From Rhodocyclaceae bacterium (GTDB taxonomy: Bacteria > Pseudomonadota > Gammaproteobacteria > Burkholderiales > Usitatibacteraceae): a DNA stretch of 64,000 bases. Below, one piece after another: positions 9,601 through 18,326 of this stretch (positions are counted from its first letter, which is position 1; each line of letters starts with the position of its first letter). A model generated the notes under the pieces. The model did no database searches. It was not told the origin of the DNA and saw only the letters and a program-made list of their open reading frames with translations. Both the position numbers and the translations under genes were made by a program. Location: positions 62,001 to 126,000 of the forward strand of contig JADCIX010000046.1 in NCBI GenBank assembly GCA_020247545.1, written 5' to 3'.

Positions 9601-10824
9601 CCAGATACCGTTAGCGCGTTTATTGATTACATCAATCGTAAGCCGGATATGGCAGATTTATCCTCCGCAGATGAGCCGCTGATCGAGGTGATGACGCGGT
9701 TTTTACAACGTGAGCGCAACCTCGCCGTACCGAAAGATGCGTGGGATGTTTCGCCGGCATCAGGGCGCGTTGTGCCGCACTTGACCATGAATTTCAAAAT
9801 TGTCGACGGTGATGGCAAAGAGCTGGCCATGTCGCGAGACTTCGCGGCGTTGCGGGAACAATTTGCCGACCAATCAAAAACGGTATTCTCAACACTGCAC
9901 CGCAACCGCATGGAGCGTGACGGGCTGACCGCATGGCCGGCAGATCTTGAGGAGTTGCCGGAAACCATTAACTTCGAACGCGAACAAGAGAAAATGCGGA
10001 TTCGATACGATGGTTATCCCGGCTTTGTTGATTGCGACACCACGGTATCGATCGCCATATTTGACGAGCCTTGCGAAGCCAAAATGGCTCAAACGCAAGG
10101 ACTAGTGCGGCTTTTTATGTTGGTGCAGGCAGACGCCGCTAGATTCTGCGAGCGTAATATCAAGGTATCGACAGTTGCGGCGTTTCAGTTCTCCACTTTT
10201 TTCCCGGAGACCAAAAACCATGTGCAAGAGGCGCTGCGTCAGGAGCTTTTGTTCTGCACATTCCGCGCGGCATTTATCGATTCGTTCGACGGTGGTGGTA
10301 CCGATACCATTCGGTCGCGTGTACAGTTTGAATCCCAACTTGCCAAGCACAAGGCTGAGCTGGCCAAACACGCCGCGGGCCTTGTTAAAGCGATGGAAGA
10401 AGCGCTGACATTGGTGGCAGAAATTCGCAAACTCTGCGACGAGCGCTATGTCAAAAGCTGGGAACACATTGGCGGCGATATCGAGCAGCAGCTAGAGGCG
10501 CTGTTTATGCCTCGGTTCCTGCGGGAGATACCGTCCGGCCAGTTGCTCCACTACCCTCGTTATTTGAAGGCGATCGTGATGCGCTTAAACAAAGCACGCC
10601 AGGGTGCCATGGAGCGCGACCTCGAAACCTTCAAACAGATTCGGCCACTCTGGCAACATTATTTGTCGATGGCGAAATCCAAACAGGCCGCCATTCTGCA
10701 ATATCGTTGGGCGGTGGAGGAGCTTCGTGTTGGATTGTTTGCGCAAGAGTTACGCACCCCGATGCCGGTGAGTGTCAAGCGTGTTGCAAAAATGTGGGAT
10801 GAGATTGTCAACCAACAGCATTGA
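6673..10824 (+). CDS. hrpA: ATP-dependent RNA helicase HrpA
   Basis: DEAH-box 3'-5' RNA helicase linked in other bacteria to mRNA processing and rescue of stalled ribosomes. The product is 1383 residues (E. coli HrpA is about 1300). Walker A GETGSGKT is near residue 111, DEAH at 208-211, and motif VI QRAGRCGR near 414. After the helicase-associated domains come an OB-fold-like segment and the long DUF3418 C-terminal region that distinguishes HrpA from shorter DEAH helicases. A non-conserved Ser/Thr/Val/Pro-rich segment sits near residues 635-665. A second in-frame ATG at 6733 is an alternative start. The aminotransferase gene begins 12 bases after the stop. Confidence 0.95.
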   Translation: MPTASVPSPEPNRAGGAIPPMKLDDVLASDRVRLIALERKRHQLHRANKPTDQLDQQIEQVLSAAEVSMRTRRERHAAVASPRYDDALPIAEKRAEIRALIEKHQVVIVCGETGSGKTTQLPKICLELGRGIHGMIGCTQPRRIAARTLASRLAQELGRSGSGDVAYKIRFGDKTSADTFVKVMTDGVLLAETHHDRNLLAYDTIIIDEAHERSLNIDFLLGYVKQLLPKRPDLKVIITSATIDPARFAKHFAQHGLDAPIIEVSGRTFPVEVRYRPEHFLDDSEDAVDIEEAVMHAVDELFAETREGDVLVFLPGEREIRDTTEALRKHHPNQTEVLALFARLSNDEQDRIFRTGGSGRRRIVLATNVAETSLTVPGIRYVIDTGVARVHRYSARQKIDMLQIEPISQASAKQRAGRCGRVAAGICIRLYAEEDHDARPVFTTPEILRTSLASVILRMKALGLGDIANFPFVEAPSPRMIEDGYRQLFELGAVDHAKNITALGWTLSKFPVDPAVARMLVAAEKEACLEEVLIIAAGLSVQDPRDRPADKQEQHIAAHEKFSHPQSEFLSYVNLWLFYLDAIKHKQSNRKLDHLLRENFLSPIRMREWKDVHTQLSELCASVGMHVHNDAASKVPSAAVTVAPSTQHVPIAKHKTRVNTGPPRSANAKYESVHRALLAGLITNVGTKSVDGNDYMGPRGMRFHLPKRVREHAAQKKERLKWLMAAELTETTRLYARTIASIEPEWIEQLASHLVTRSHYDPHWERKSGQVVAFEQVSLYGLIINLRRRVHYGAINPIEAREIFIRHGLVAGEVDTHGKFLRNNLRLVEEIEDIEAKARRQDVLIDDNEMFALYDAVIPADVVNMAGFERWRKETEKAKPHALEFSREQLMRRDAGDVTFDLFPKALKHKGAAYPLHYRFEPTHPMDGVTVTLPVSVINQVNPARFEWLTVGMLREKAAAYFKTLPQRFRSALVPVPDTVSAFIDYINRKPDMADLSSADEPLIEVMTRFLQRERNLAVPKDAWDVSPASGRVVPHLTMNFKIVDGDGKELAMSRDFAALREQFADQSKTVFSTLHRNRMERDGLTAWPADLEELPETINFEREQEKMRIRYDGYPGFVDCDTTVSIAIFDEPCEAKMAQTQGLVRLFMLVQADAARFCERNIKVSTVAAFQFSTFFPETKNHVQEALRQELLFCTFRAAFIDSFDGGGTDTIRSRVQFESQLAKHKAELAKHAAGLVKAMEEALTLVAEIRKLCDERYVKSWEHIGGDIEQQLEALFMPRFLREIPSGQLLHYPRYLKAIVMRLNKARQGAMERDLETFKQIRPLWQHYLSMAKSKQAAILQYRWAVEELRVGLFAQELRTPMPVSVKRVAKMWDEIVNQQH

Positions 10825-10836
10825 GCAGAAATATTG

Positions 10837-12018
10837 ATGAACGAGAAACGCCTCTCCAAACGTATGTCCCACATTCAGCCGTTTCAGGCGATGGAGATAC
10901 AGAGTCGCGCGCGTGTGCTGGAACTCGCCGGACACGATGTGATTCACATGGAAATTGGTGAGCCCGATTTTGGTACACCTTTGCCGGTGATTGAGGCAGG
11001 CAAACGCGCTTTGGACGAACAGCCGATGTGGTACACCCGCGCGTTGGGATTAATGCCGCTACGCGAAGCGATCGCAAAGTTTTATCAAACCAAATACGGC
11101 GTCACCATCGATCCGGAACGTGTGATTGTTACTGCAGGCTCAAGTGCGGCACTACTACTCGCGTTTGCCGCACTTTTGAACGACGGCGATGAAGTGCTGA
11201 TGAGTGACCCAGGGTATCCGTGTAATCGCCACTTTGTACGGAGCATGAATGGAGTGCCGGTTCAGGTGCCAGTGGGCGCGGCGGGTGATTTCCAAATGAC
11301 CGCCACCGATATCTCGACACGCTGGGGAATACATACGGCTGCAGCGCTGATTGCGTCACCTGCAAACCCGACGGGCACATTGATCGCCGATGAAGAACTT
11401 CGAAAAATCCATCAAGCGGTTACGGAGCGGGGTGGCAGTCTGATAGTCGATGAGATTTATCAGGGGCTGACGTATGACAGCGCGCCAAGCACGGCTCTGT
11501 CGATACTCGACCATGCCGATAACGTCTTTATCGTAAACAGCTTTTCAAAATACTTTCATATGACTGGCTGGCGGCTCGGTTGGATGGTCGTGCCGAAGGC
11601 ATATGTGAAGGAGATGGAAACGCTGGCGCAGAACTTGTTCATCTCGCCATCCACCCCCGCGCAGTACGCAGCGATGGCGGCTTTTTTGCCTGAGACCTTG
11701 GGGATTCTCGAGGCGCGGCGGTGTGAGCTGAAAAAGCGCCGAGACTTTTTGATCCCAGCGCTTGAAGCAATTAATTTTCAGGTGCCCGCCAAGCCGGGTG
11801 GTGCGTTTTATGTTTACGCCGATACCTCAGCGGTAGCCGAAGATAGTTTTCATCTTTCTTCGACGCTATTGGAGAAAGCGCACGTCGCGATGACGCCGGG
11901 CCGCGACTTTGGTGTGAATCAGCGCGAGCGCTATATGCGTATCGCGTATACGCAGCCAATTGCCCGATTAGAAGACGCCGTCGACAGGATTCGTCGATCG
12001 TTGGTCACAGGAGGCTGA
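10837..12018 (+). CDS. Pyridoxal-phosphate-dependent aminotransferase, class I/II
   Basis: Cytoplasmic fold-type-I aminotransferase of the aspartate/alanine aminotransferase group, 393 residues. Family residues are visible: SPANPTG with Asn177, VDEIY with Asp205, the PLP Schiff-base lysine Lys238 in SFSKYF, and Arg246 in WRLGW, which binds the substrate carboxylate. The ATG at 10837 is preferred over the TTG one codon upstream. The stop is one base before the next ATG, so an SRPBCC lipoprotein is coupled to it. The amino-acid substrate cannot be assigned. Confidence 0.92.
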   Translation: MNEKRLSKRMSHIQPFQAMEIQSRARVLELAGHDVIHMEIGEPDFGTPLPVIEAGKRALDEQPMWYTRALGLMPLREAIAKFYQTKYGVTIDPERVIVTAGSSAALLLAFAALLNDGDEVLMSDPGYPCNRHFVRSMNGVPVQVPVGAAGDFQMTATDISTRWGIHTAAALIASPANPTGTLIADEELRKIHQAVTERGGSLIVDEIYQGLTYDSAPSTALSILDHADNVFIVNSFSKYFHMTGWRLGWMVVPKAYVKEMETLAQNLFISPSTPAQYAAMAAFLPETLGILEARRCELKKRRDFLIPALEAINFQVPAKPGGAFYVYADTSAVAEDSFHLSSTLLEKAHVAMTPGRDFGVNQRERYMRIAYTQPIARLEDAVDRIRRSLVTGG

Positions 12019-12019
12019 T

Positions 12020-12670
12020 ATGAACAGAGTTACCGTTTTCGGCTTGTCGCTTGCGCTGCTTGCGATCTTGAGTGCGTGTAGCGAACCGGCAGCACCCGAG
12101 CGGATGATCACCGAAAAAATCACTGTCAACGCTAGTGTTGATGACGTCTGGAAAGCCTGGACCACCAGCGACGGCATCAAGACGTTTTTTGCACCTGACG
12201 CCATTGTCGAGGCAAGGGTTGGCGGGCCGTTTGCAATCTACATCGATCCCTTCGCGCCACCCGGCATGAAGGGTGCTGACGATATGGTGTTCTTGGCCGT
12301 GCAGGATAAACGCATGTTGTCGTTTACCTGGAATGCACCACCGTCATTGCCGGAGGCGCGTAAACAACGAACGGTAGTCGTGGTGCGTTTTGTTGGGCGT
12401 GGCGACACATTGACTGACGTGACAATCAATCACATGGGATGGGGGGAGCCAGCCGCCGATGGTGAGTGGGGTAAGGCATATGACTATTTCGCCAAGTCGT
12501 GGCCGAACGTGTTGAAGAATCTCAAGAAGCGATTCGATAGTGGGCCGGTGGATTGGCGGCCTTGGCTAGAGTACTTGCAGGAGCAACGCACCGCGTCGGC
12601 CGCATCTACAGCTGACAAGAGAACGGCTGGAACGAAGTTGATCGAGCAAATGGCAGCGGAGAAAAAATAG
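12020..12670 (+). CDS. SRPBCC/AHSA1-type domain lipoprotein
   Basis: 216-residue protein with a lipoprotein signal peptide (hydrophobic residues 5-17, lipobox LSAC with Cys20). The body resembles the START/AHSA1 fold: EKITVNASVDDVWKAWTTSDGIKTFF opens the fold and MLSFTWNAPPSLPEARKQRTVV and the closing long helix near residues 150-170 complete it. An AGGAGG ribosome-binding site lies inside the end of the aminotransferase gene. AHSA1-type domains are usually cytosolic, so the lipid anchor is uncommon. Function unknown; probably binds a hydrophobic ligand at the envelope. Confidence 0.8.
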   Translation: MNRVTVFGLSLALLAILSACSEPAAPERMITEKITVNASVDDVWKAWTTSDGIKTFFAPDAIVEARVGGPFAIYIDPFAPPGMKGADDMVFLAVQDKRMLSFTWNAPPSLPEARKQRTVVVVRFVGRGDTLTDVTINHMGWGEPAADGEWGKAYDYFAKSWPNVLKNLKKRFDSGPVDWRPWLEYLQEQRTASAASTADKRTAGTKLIEQMAAEKK

Positions 12671-12673
12671 TGC

Positions 12674-13189
12674 TCAGCCGATGAGCGGCCACTGATCAAT
12701 GACTTCATATCGCACACCATTGGCGTCTTGTTCCGTTTGTACCAGCGCAAATTTATCTACATCCCAGCTGCAAGGTGAGATCGGATAAGTTTCAATGGCA
12801 TCCGTGATTTGCCGCGCTACGGTGATATGCGGCCGAAAGGTGCGGCGATCCACATCAAAGTCAGCAGCGCGCACGCCATCATGAAGCGCTTTTTGCAGAT
12901 CGAACAACGCCTTTGGGGGCTGATCACTTGCGAGCCACGCTATTCTCGCCGTTGCGAAGCAGCCGGCGGTATCGACAGTGTAGCGAAACGGCGCGGCACG
13001 CACGCGACTCGCCACCATCTTCATCTCCAGTAGACGCTTTTGTGGGACGTTGCCGACGAACACCATCGTCAGGTGCAAAGAGACGGGCAAGGTTGGGCGG
13101 CCACCAGTGAGGCGGGCAACTTCCAAGCGGCGTGCGGCCAGCGTCAGGCGAACATCGCCTTCGGGGCAGATAGCAAAAAAGAGCCGCAT
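12674..13189 (-). CDS. thpR: RNA 2',3'-cyclic phosphodiesterase (2H family)
   Basis: Hydrolyses 2',3'-cyclic phosphates to 2'-phosphates on RNA ends. The two hallmark HxT motifs of the 2H phosphoesterases are present: His39-Leu-Thr41 in SLHLTMVFVG and His121-Ile-Thr123 in FRPHITVAR. The 171-residue length matches ThpR/LigT. It converges on the SRPBCC lipoprotein gene with only three bases between the stops. Confidence 0.92.
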   Translation of the reverse strand: MRLFFAICPEGDVRLTLAARRLEVARLTGGRPTLPVSLHLTMVFVGNVPQKRLLEMKMVASRVRAAPFRYTVDTAGCFATARIAWLASDQPPKALFDLQKALHDGVRAADFDVDRRTFRPHITVARQITDAIETYPISPCSWDVDKFALVQTEQDANGVRYEVIDQWPLIG

Positions 13190-13537
13190 CGAAACTGGGT
13201 CCTATAAAGTTGCAGTTGATAAAGACACAATTATCATCCCGTTCAATCCAAGTTGCGTTACGAAATGTTCGGGCGATAACTAAAGACGGTGGACTCGCCC
13301 GATGATTTCGACCACCATTCAGCGTATCCGTAACCTGCTTCCTCCGCCCTCTGCCCGCCCCCTGTGCCGAGTTCGCGCACGTCTCCGCAGACCCTGCCGG
13401 CGCGTTGTCGTCAGACGATGTGCCGCTTAGCCACAGTCAAACTCGTTGTTTACTGACCGTTTTGAACAAACTGCCTTAGAAAAGCTCGTCGACGTTAACG
13501 TTTAGTGTTTGGGAAACGTTGCAGTCTCCTGAGCTCG
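13190..13537. other. Intergenic region without a supported gene (348 bp)
   Basis: Lies upstream of thpR and downstream of the DUF2863 gene. It holds an AT-rich stretch near 13205-13245 that could carry the thpR promoter and a short inverted repeat CGGGCGA/TCGCCCG around 13270-13300. A short ATG-started frame at 13300-13430 codes for an Arg/Pro/Cys-rich string with no family resemblance and was not called. Confidence 0.5.
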
Positions 13538-14728
13538 CTAATGGTAGTGCGCGGCAGGGTGCTCTGAGTCTTCCGGCATTTCCGCGTGCATGGCTTCACC
13601 GTCGTGGTCGAAGAACAAGGGCGCGCCGCAATCCTCGCAGTATTCGGGCGGCAGAATGCCTGGAATACGTGTGACTTCGGCGATCTTATGTTCTTGCAAG
13701 ATGGCTTCGATCTGTTCACGTGGTCCGGGGTTGCTGTCGTCGTCTTCTGTCCCGTAAAGCGGCCACACCATGCCGTGCAATACATCGTTATGGCCATTGC
13801 GGGTGATGCTGACACGGTACTCGTCGACCGCCGTTTCGCCGACACCGGCAATGACGGCGCTCAGTTGTCCCGGCGCGGTCTTGAGCGCGGATTCTACGAT
13901 TGCGACGGCCGAGCTCAGCATATACGGGCGTACACGCAGATCACACTCGCGGCAATTGTGAAAGAAGGCATCCGGCAGGCCTGATTCGAATGCACACCCT
14001 GGTACGAGCTTGGCCAAGTTGGGGCGGCATTGTTCAATCCAACGAGTCAGGCACTCCGTGCGACTAATGTGCGAATCCAACTCTTGCCATTGGAACAGTG
14101 GTGCGCCGCGCGGTGCCACGGCAACACCAAGAAGGAAGCGCACGTCCGCGGGTAACTCGGCGGTGTCGCCAAGCTTGGCGAAATCCATTTTGGGCGCTTC
14201 CCCCTTCACTGCGGCATCGGCGAGTTTTTTTGTCAGTTTGCGTGTTTCCGAAAAGCCACGTGGCAATTGATCGATTGAATAGAGGAAACTATTCAGGCAA
14301 AGTTTCACGCCAGCACTAAGCACATGTCCATGCAAGTGGGCTTGGATTGGCGCGAGCACTTTCCCTTCAACGGAACCAGCGGGAATGCGGTATTTGGACC
14401 ACGCAATCAACGGGATTGAAATGAGCTGAGCTTGGAGCTCGCCCGCCCCGCTTTCGCCAACCAACAGCGTCGACTCGGCTGCCGCCTCGCATGAGGACGC
14501 CAAGATTTCGTGCGCCGGGCTGTTCATTTGGTGGGTCTGGTCTAGTGCTGCTTCAATGGCGGCGTCGTTGCCCCGATCCATCAATGTCATGGCCAGCGTT
14601 TCAAGATGCGATTGCCAGTATTGATCCTCACTACGGCTGGCTGAGCTAGCCGCCGCAGTTGACATGGTAATCAGGCGTTCCGCGTCTTTGGAGAGCCGCA
14701 GAGGGGACTTGCTACGAATTCGCTTCAT
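13538..14728 (-). CDS. DUF2863 family protein
   Basis: 396-residue conserved protein of unknown function, restricted as far as I know to betaproteobacteria. The opening LRLSKDAERLITMSTAAASSASRSEDQYWQ-like segment, the SLLVGESGAGE-like region near 85-95 and a Cys pair CEDCG near residue 370 fit the family. A second Cys cluster, HNCREC, lies near residue 255. The extreme C-terminus is His-rich (HPAAHYH), which together with the Cys pairs suggests metal binding. No transmembrane segment. Not in an operon with neighbours. Confidence 0.85.
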   Translation of the reverse strand: MKRIRSKSPLRLSKDAERLITMSTAAASSASRSEDQYWQSHLETLAMTLMDRGNDAAIEAALDQTHQMNSPAHEILASSCEAAAESTLLVGESGAGELQAQLISIPLIAWSKYRIPAGSVEGKVLAPIQAHLHGHVLSAGVKLCLNSFLYSIDQLPRGFSETRKLTKKLADAAVKGEAPKMDFAKLGDTAELPADVRFLLGVAVAPRGAPLFQWQELDSHISRTECLTRWIEQCRPNLAKLVPGCAFESGLPDAFFHNCRECDLRVRPYMLSSAVAIVESALKTAPGQLSAVIAGVGETAVDEYRVSITRNGHNDVLHGMVWPLYGTEDDDSNPGPREQIEAILQEHKIAEVTRIPGILPPEYCEDCGAPLFFDHDGEAMHAEMPEDSEHPAAHYH

Positions 14729-15179
14729 GGGAGTGATGTCGGGCGCAACTCGAAGTCGCGCGGGATGGGTGACCGATGATTATAGCGGTGGTGCGTGGGT
14801 GACGCCTCCTCGAGCGAGCATTGCGCATCCTAGTAGATTGCACAACTATGCTGATCGCGCTTCGCCGCAGCAGAAGAACGCGCGACGCACGATGTAACGC
14901 ACGCTCATGTTCGGTACTGGATGCCTGATGCAGCGAGTTTAGTGCGTTGTGCGCTTTCAAGCACCGCAACAAGATAGTCGAGGTGCTGCGGGTGTGCCGT
15001 GGCAATAAAACTTTGTTTCGAACACGGTGGGCGGGTCGTGAGCTCCCTCCCGACTCGGACAACCGGTCAAGCGGTAAAGACGCAATTTATCTCTTTAGCG
15101 GCGTAATTACTATCTATAAAGATGACAATTATTGTAAGTGGCATGATACTATGGAATTTGAGTCATAAGCGGGCGCGGG
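14729..15179. promoter_or_regulatory. Divergent intergenic region between DUF2863 and LysR genes
   Basis: 451 bp without a supported coding region. The right end (15085-15160) is clearly AT-richer than the surroundings and should contain the LysR gene promoter. An 11-base palindrome ACAATTATTGT at 15125-15135, 45 bases before the LysR start, is a candidate autoregulatory site. No clear -35/-10 pair was found. Confidence 0.5.
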
Positions 15180-16100
15180 ATGGATACTCCAAGCGAAATG
15201 AAGGCATTTGTGCGCGCGGTTGAGTTGGGCGGATTTTCCGCAGCAGCACGTGACCTAGATTTAACGCCGTCAGCGCTGTCAAAACTGACAACGCGGCTGG
15301 AGGATCGGTTGGGTGTACGATTGATGAACCGCACTACACGCAAACTTGCGTTAACGGCGGAGGGTGAAGCCTATTTTGCGAGTGCAAAACGGATCCTTAC
15401 GCAGATCGCGGAAGCAGAAGCGGAGGTCACGCAGTTCGCAGCGCATCCAAAAGGGTTACTGCGTGTGAACGTCGGTGTTGCGTTCGGGCTGCACCAACTT
15501 GCGCCTGCTCTGCCGCGCTTTCTGGAGCGATATCCGGAGGTTGAGCTAGACATCACGGTCACCGACCGACTGGTGGATTTGGTCGAGGAAGGTGCTGATG
15601 TCGCGATTCGCAATGGTGTGCTGCGTGATTCTTCACTGATTGCAAAAAAAATCTGTGATCTGCATCGGGTGATCTGCGCATCGCCCGCCTATCTGAAGGC
15701 GTATGGTGTACCGAACTCACCCGCCCAGCTGCTAGAGCATAACTGTATCTCGATATCGGGTGCGCCTCAGCTTCGCCGCTGGCCATTTGATACCCCAACA
15801 GGCATTGAATACGTTGAGGTGGGTGGCAACGTGTCTGCCAACAATGCAGAAACGCTGCTGCAATTGGCGGCCACGGGAGTTGGTATCATCCGACTAACTG
15901 ATGTCATCGTCGGTGATGGAATCCGTGCGGGCTGGTTGACACCCGTGTTGACCGATGTGCATCACGTGGAACCTGTACCACTGTCTGCCGTGTTTCCGCA
16001 TGGCAAGCACAAGAGTCCACGGGTGGCGGCGTTCGTGAACTTTCTGGTCGAGCAGTTTGCCGGCACGCCGTGGCGGCAAGAGGCTAGACACGAGGTTTAG
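15180..16100 (+). CDS. LysR-family transcriptional regulator
   Basis: 306-residue regulator. The N-terminal winged helix-turn-helix (residues 5-62) reads GFSAAARDLDLTPSALSKL then LEDRLGVRLMNRTTRKLALT, the standard LysR pattern; the periplasmic-binding-protein-like effector domain occupies residues about 90-295. It belongs to the CrgA/DmlR-like branch, which often controls adjacent dehydrogenases or lies alone. No obvious target is adjacent: the upstream neighbour is DUF2863 and the downstream one a membrane SRPBCC protein. Confidence 0.92.
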   Translation: MDTPSEMKAFVRAVELGGFSAAARDLDLTPSALSKLTTRLEDRLGVRLMNRTTRKLALTAEGEAYFASAKRILTQIAEAEAEVTQFAAHPKGLLRVNVGVAFGLHQLAPALPRFLERYPEVELDITVTDRLVDLVEEGADVAIRNGVLRDSSLIAKKICDLHRVICASPAYLKAYGVPNSPAQLLEHNCISISGAPQLRRWPFDTPTGIEYVEVGGNVSANNAETLLQLAATGVGIIRLTDVIVGDGIRAGWLTPVLTDVHHVEPVPLSAVFPHGKHKSPRVAAFVNFLVEQFAGTPWRQEARHEV

Positions 16101-16167
16101 CACACAACTAGCGCTGTCGGTATAGTGCGTCGTGTTGAACGTGTTGGGGTTATTCCCTGAGGAGAAA

Positions 16168-16824
16168 ATGGTGGGCATACTGAGAAAGATGCTGATTGGC
16201 GTTGTTGCACTGATTGTCCTGCTGGTGGTCATTGCATTCCTATTACCGCGAACATTCAAGGTTGAGCGTGAAATCACGATCTCTGCACCGCCGATTCCGA
16301 TCTATCAAATGGTGTCGGCACCGACCAACTGGCCCAAGTGGGCAGTTTGGAACAAGCGTGACCCCAACATGAAACTCACCTTTTCCGGGACGGGCGGTGG
16401 TGCCGGTGCAAGATGGTCATGGGAGTCGGCGACCGAGGGTAATGGCGCGATGGAGTTCACCGAAGCAGATCCTCCTCGACGCCTCGTCTATAAGCTGAGT
16501 TTCCCAGACATGCAGATGGTTTCTTCCGGTGTGATCAAGCTCACTGCGGTCGACGACGAAACGACCAAGGTATCTTGGACCAACGAGGGTGATTTCGGTG
16601 CAAACCCGGCGCTGCGTTACCTTGGTTTGTTCATGAACAAAATCGTCGGGCCGGATTTCGAAGCTGGGCTGGCATCGCTCAAGGTCCTTGTTGAAAAACG
16701 CGCGGTGGCCGATATCAAAGCAAGAGCCGGCGCAGTGCCGCCACCCATTGATGCCGTAAATGACGCTGCAAAGGCCGCCCCGGCGGCTCCACCCCCGACA
16801 GCCGACGCGGCACCAAAGAAGTAA
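16168..16824 (+). CDS. Membrane-anchored SRPBCC family protein
   Basis: 218 residues. One N-terminal transmembrane helix (about residues 6-27) precedes a polyketide-cyclase/START-like domain: VEREITISAPPIPIYQ, then WPKWAVWNKRDPNMKLTFSG, then the final helix ending near residue 185. The C-terminal 35 residues are Ala/Pro-rich and probably disordered. The ATG at 16168 has GAGGAG five bases upstream, so the earlier GTG at 16132 is rejected. The domain should face the periplasm and bind a hydrophobic ligand; a precise role cannot be given. Confidence 0.85.
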   Translation: MVGILRKMLIGVVALIVLLVVIAFLLPRTFKVEREITISAPPIPIYQMVSAPTNWPKWAVWNKRDPNMKLTFSGTGGGAGARWSWESATEGNGAMEFTEADPPRRLVYKLSFPDMQMVSSGVIKLTAVDDETTKVSWTNEGDFGANPALRYLGLFMNKIVGPDFEAGLASLKVLVEKRAVADIKARAGAVPPPIDAVNDAAKAAPAAPPPTADAAPKK

Positions 16825-17013
16825 ATTCCGGGGTTACACGACGTTCAAGTCGGCATCAGGTGACAATTTCTGATATCAAAGTCGCCTTATTGCGAACTTG
16901 TCGAGCATTGATTTATTGACGCGATCAGCGGGCAACAGTGCGCCCTCGCAGCGCGACATGCGCTTGCTATTTCGCTTACCGTACGACTAAATCCGCGCTT
17001 AACTGGAAGCCGC

Positions 17014-17811
17014 ATGGCAAACGACTCGACTCGCAAATCCAAGCCCCGTCGAAGCACAGTTAGGGCAGTCTCGCGGGTGAAGCCTGCGAAACACTCGGAC
17101 ATCGCCGCTATCGTGCAATCAGTCGCAGGAATGGGTGGCCAGCGGGCGGCGGCTTTTGCGGCGCGCTACTTTAAGACCGGAGAGGGGGAATATGGCGCGG
17201 GCGATAAGTTTCTCGGCGTCAGAATGCCCGCCCTGCGTCAGTTTGCCAGGACGGTGGGCGAAGCCGGGTTGGACGTCGCATTGCCGCTGCTGAAATCCGG
17301 TTGGCATGAGGCGCGTGCGCTGGCGCTGTTACTGATGGTTCGAGCGTATGAAAAAGGCGACCCCCGTATTCGCGAGGCTGTTTACCGCACTTATCTGCGA
17401 CACACAAAGTTCATCAACAACTGGGATCTCGTCGATTTGTCCGCGGCACCCATCGTGGGTGCGTGGTTGGCAGACAAGCCCAAAGAGCGGAAAAGTGTGT
17501 TGACAAGGTTGGCTAAATCGAAAGTCCTGTGGGAGCGGCGTATCGCCATACTCGCTACACACCACAGCATAAGAAACGGGGAAGCCACCGAGACTTTTCG
17601 GCTTGCACGCTTGCTGCTAAACGATAAGGAAGATTTGATCCATAAAGCGGTCGGTTGGATGCTCAGAGAGGTCGGTCAGCGCATCGGCCAGGACATCGAA
17701 GAGAACTTTCTCAAGCAGGTATACCGCGAGATGCCGCGCACCATGTTGAGGTATGCCATCGAGCGCCTTCCTGAGGCCAAGCGGAAGCGGTATTTACTTG
17801 GGTTGGCTTAG
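17014..17811 (+). CDS. DNA alkylation repair protein, AlkD-like glycosylase
   Basis: HEAT-repeat DNA glycosylase that removes N3- and N7-alkylated purines. The 265-residue product has a basic 25-residue leader then stacked helices. The key active-site neighbourhood NNWDLVDLSA (Trp and Asp pair) near residue 133 and the LWERRIAILATHHSIR segment with the conserved Arg near residue 175 match AlkD. KAVGWMLREVGQR is also characteristic. Monocistronic. Confidence 0.88.
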   Translation: MANDSTRKSKPRRSTVRAVSRVKPAKHSDIAAIVQSVAGMGGQRAAAFAARYFKTGEGEYGAGDKFLGVRMPALRQFARTVGEAGLDVALPLLKSGWHEARALALLLMVRAYEKGDPRIREAVYRTYLRHTKFINNWDLVDLSAAPIVGAWLADKPKERKSVLTRLAKSKVLWERRIAILATHHSIRNGEATETFRLARLLLNDKEDLIHKAVGWMLREVGQRIGQDIEENFLKQVYREMPRTMLRYAIERLPEAKRKRYLLGLA

Positions 17812-17908
17812 CCGTTGTTGTGATGCAGTGGGTTGCGTGAAATTAGTCGCTACAATTTGGGTTACGTTGATGTCCGTAATCGCTTACCTAACAATCCTCT
17901 AACCCGCC

Positions 17909-18313
17909 ATGAAAACAAAACACTATCTGACCCATATCGACGTTAAGACCATTCTTGCGGCCGCAGAAACTCACGCCGTGGCCAATAAATGGGCCGTGTG
18001 TATCAGCGTGGTCGATGATGGCGGACACTTGCTGGGCTTCTTGCGACTCGATGGGTCGGCACCCGCAAGTGTGGAAATTTCACAGGGTAAGGCTTATAGC
18101 GCAGCGGTCAGACGCCGGCCAACCAAAGGTGACGAAGAGATGGTGAACAACGGGCGGTTTTCCGCGCTGTCCATGCCGGGCATCACGTTTCTTGAGGGCG
18201 GCGTGCCCATCATCACCAATGGCGAGACGATTGGTGCCGTCGGCGTATCGGGGGTGAAGTCCTCCGAAGATGCAGAAGTGGCCGCGGCGGGGATCGCCGC
18301 GCTCGGTATCTAG
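17909..18313 (+). CDS. GlcG/HbpS family heme-binding-like protein
   Basis: 134-residue member of the GlcG/HbpS family. WAVCISVVDDGGHLLGFLRLDG and the GGVPIITNGETIGAVGVSG segments are the family core. GlcG proteins accompany glycolate oxidase operons in some bacteria and HbpS senses heme or redox in actinobacteria; neither context is present here. No signal peptide. The stop is 14 bases before the likely start of a zinc-ribbon protein gene. Confidence 0.88.
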   Translation: MKTKHYLTHIDVKTILAAAETHAVANKWAVCISVVDDGGHLLGFLRLDGSAPASVEISQGKAYSAAVRRRPTKGDEEMVNNGRFSALSMPGITFLEGGVPIITNGETIGAVGVSGVKSSEDAEVAAAGIAALGI

Positions 18314-18326
18314 TCGAGCGTACAAC

